Source: Actinomycetes bacterium (GTDB taxonomy: Bacteria > Actinomycetota > Actinomycetes > Propionibacteriales > Propionibacteriaceae). From it: a stretch of 5,807 nucleotides of DNA. The DNA is taken from contig JAEWIK010000251.1 of assembly GCA_023387135.1 (NCBI GenBank), positions 1 to 5,807 of the forward strand. The letters are read 5' to 3'. Below are positions 4,807-5,807 of the stretch, in pieces. The position numbers and the translations under genes are program-made. The notes below the pieces were generated by a model. That model was not told the origin of the DNA, ran no database searches, and was given only the letters and a program-made list of their open reading frames with translations. How positions within the stretch are numbered: position 1 is the first letter of the stretch; every line of letters begins with the position of its first letter.

Positions 4807-5807
4807 GCACGCGCTACCGCGACGGCATCACCGACGACCCTCACGACTCCTTCGGAAGACCGGGACGGGGCTCCCGTCCCAGGACCAAGGAACGTCCCTC
4901 CTATCGTGACGCGGTCCCCGCCCAGGTGGTGACAGTCGACCGCGGCAGGTTCAGGTGCCTGCTCGACGACGGCACCCACGTCACCGCCACCAAGGCACGC
5001 AGCCTCGGACGCACCGGCGTCATCGTCGGCGACAGGGTCCGCCTCGTCGGCGACACCACCGGGGACGAGGGCACCCTCGCCCGCATCGTCGAGGTCTCCG
5101 AACGCGAGACAGTGCTGCGGCGGACCGCGGACGACGACGACCCTTACGAACGACCGATCGTCGCCAACGCCGACCAGCTCGCCGTGGTCGCCGCGCTGGC
5201 CGACCCACCGCCACGCCCCGGCATGATCGACAGGATCCTCGTCGCCGCCTACGACGCCGGGCTCGATCCGCTGCTGGTGTTCACCAAGGCCGACCTCGCC
5301 GATCCCGACGACCTCGTCGCCACCTACGAGCCGCTGGGGCTCGACATCCTCGTGATGGAGCCCGGCGCCGACCTCGCCCCGCTGCGGGCCGCGCTGGCGG
5401 GCAGGACGAGCGTGCTGGTGGGGCATTCGGGGGTCGGCAAGTCCACCCTCGTCAACGCGCTGATCCCGGGCATCGACAGGGCCACCGGCGAGGTCAACGA
5501 GGTCACGGGCAGGGGCAGGCACACCTCCACCAGCGCCGTCCTGCTGGAACTGCCCGAGCCCGGAGGCTGGGTGATCGACACCCCCGGCGTCCGCTCGTTC
5601 GGGCTGAGCCACGTGACGGTCGACTCGATCATCGCCGCCTTCCCCGACCTCGCCGCGCTCACCGTCGACTGCGCGCGGGGCTGCACGCACGAGACCGGCT
5701 CCGTCGACTGCGGCCTGGACGACGCCGTCGCCGACGGCAGGCTGGCCCCCGAACGACTCGACTCATTCCGGCGTATCGAGAAGGCGTGGACCACCCCGAG
5801 CCATTAG
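4803..5807 (+). CDS. rsgA: Ribosome small-subunit-dependent GTPase RsgA
   Basis: Circularly permuted GTPase that binds the maturing 30S subunit and acts late in its assembly. It is 334 residues, complete, with its TAG at the very end of the window. Order: a basic N-terminal extension (1-38, PRTKERPSYRDAVPA typical of actinobacterial members), an OB-fold (about 39-105), then the permuted G domain with G4 first: TKAD at 161-164, P-loop GHSGVGKST at 207-215, switch region GRGRHTSTS at 236-244, and DTPG at 259-262. The C-terminal zinc knuckle has Cys290, Cys294, His296 and Cys303. G4 reads TKAD instead of the canonical NKxD, a variation also met in related RsgA proteins. The start is GTG at 4803, overlapping the aroA stop as GTGA. 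No separate promoter is visible, and expression should follow aroA. The same aroA-rsgA pair occurs in M. tuberculosis (Rv3227-Rv3228). Confidence 0.95.
   Translation: MSTRYRDGITDDPHDSFGRPGRGSRPRTKERPSYRDAVPAQVVTVDRGRFRCLLDDGTHVTATKARSLGRTGVIVGDRVRLVGDTTGDEGTLARIVEVSERETVLRRTADDDDPYERPIVANADQLAVVAALADPPPRPGMIDRILVAAYDAGLDPLLVFTKADLADPDDLVATYEPLGLDILVMEPGADLAPLRAALAGRTSVLVGHSGVGKSTLVNALIPGIDRATGEVNEVTGRGRHTSTSAVLLELPEPGGWVIDTPGVRSFGLSHVTVDSIIAAFPDLAALTVDCARGCTHETGSVDCGLDDAVADGRLAPERLDSFRRIEKAWTTPSH

Noticed and set aside
4371..5690. Minus-strand open frame opposite rsgA
   Set aside because: Same reason: an antisense shadow over a complete GTPase with all its motifs.
1..5807. Mobile elements, CRISPR, tRNA/rRNA, or a novel multi-gene defence-type system
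   Set aside because: No repeats, transposase, integrase or RNA-gene signature was seen, base composition looks even throughout, and every gene fits a known family with conserved neighbours.

Overview
The window is about 5.8 kb of high-GC, densely packed DNA that reads as the core chromosome of a mycothiol-producing actinobacterium. Four things point there: a PdtaS-type histidine kinase, a 24-residue bL37-type ribosomal protein, a SigR/SigH sigma factor with its zinc-containing anti-sigma factor RsrA, and the SRAP - aroA - rsgA block. The same neighbourhood order (pdtaS, anti-sigma, sigH, SRAP protein, aroA, rsgA) is known from Mycobacterium tuberculosis (Rv3220c to Rv3228). The exact taxon cannot be fixed from this piece. 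A non-mycobacterial actinomycete, perhaps of the Propionibacteriales, is a guess.

Layout from left to right. The minus strand at 1-888 carries the N-terminal sensor half of pdtaS, cut by the window edge at its histidine box. Divergent from it, across a 137-bp regulatory gap, lies the tiny bL37 gene (1026-1100, plus). It has a sigma-70-like promoter, a short leader hairpin and a clear Shine-Dalgarno sequence. A bidirectional terminator (1113-1142) separates it from the convergent sigR-rsrA operon (minus, 1168-2062), whose genes overlap by 8 bases. Upstream on the same strand is an SRAP (YedK/HMCES-like) gene (2161-2874). A consensus-like SigR promoter overlaps its stop codon and should drive sigR-rsrA. 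Divergent from SRAP, across 82 bp, is a plus-strand operon: a DoxX-like membrane protein (2957-3535), aroA (3532-4806) and rsgA (4803-5807), joined by 4-base start/stop overlaps.

How the genes work together. SigR-RsrA forms a thiol-redox switch: reduced RsrA with bound zinc holds SigR, and disulfide stress releases it. The promoter at 2141-2168 closes a positive feedback loop. SRAP protects abasic sites in single-stranded DNA, which fits a stress-response neighbour. AroA makes EPSP for aromatic amino acids, RsgA matures the 30S subunit and bL37 belongs to the 50S subunit, so part of the window serves growth and ribosome function.

I saw no mobile element, CRISPR array, tRNA or rRNA, and no convincing undescribed system. 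The observations most worth checking are in the regulatory DNA: the SigR autoregulatory promoter, a possible N-terminally extended SigR isoform, and a recurring '-10 hexamer, six bases, ATG' arrangement suggesting leaderless mRNAs. All gaps between genes are shorter than 300 bases.
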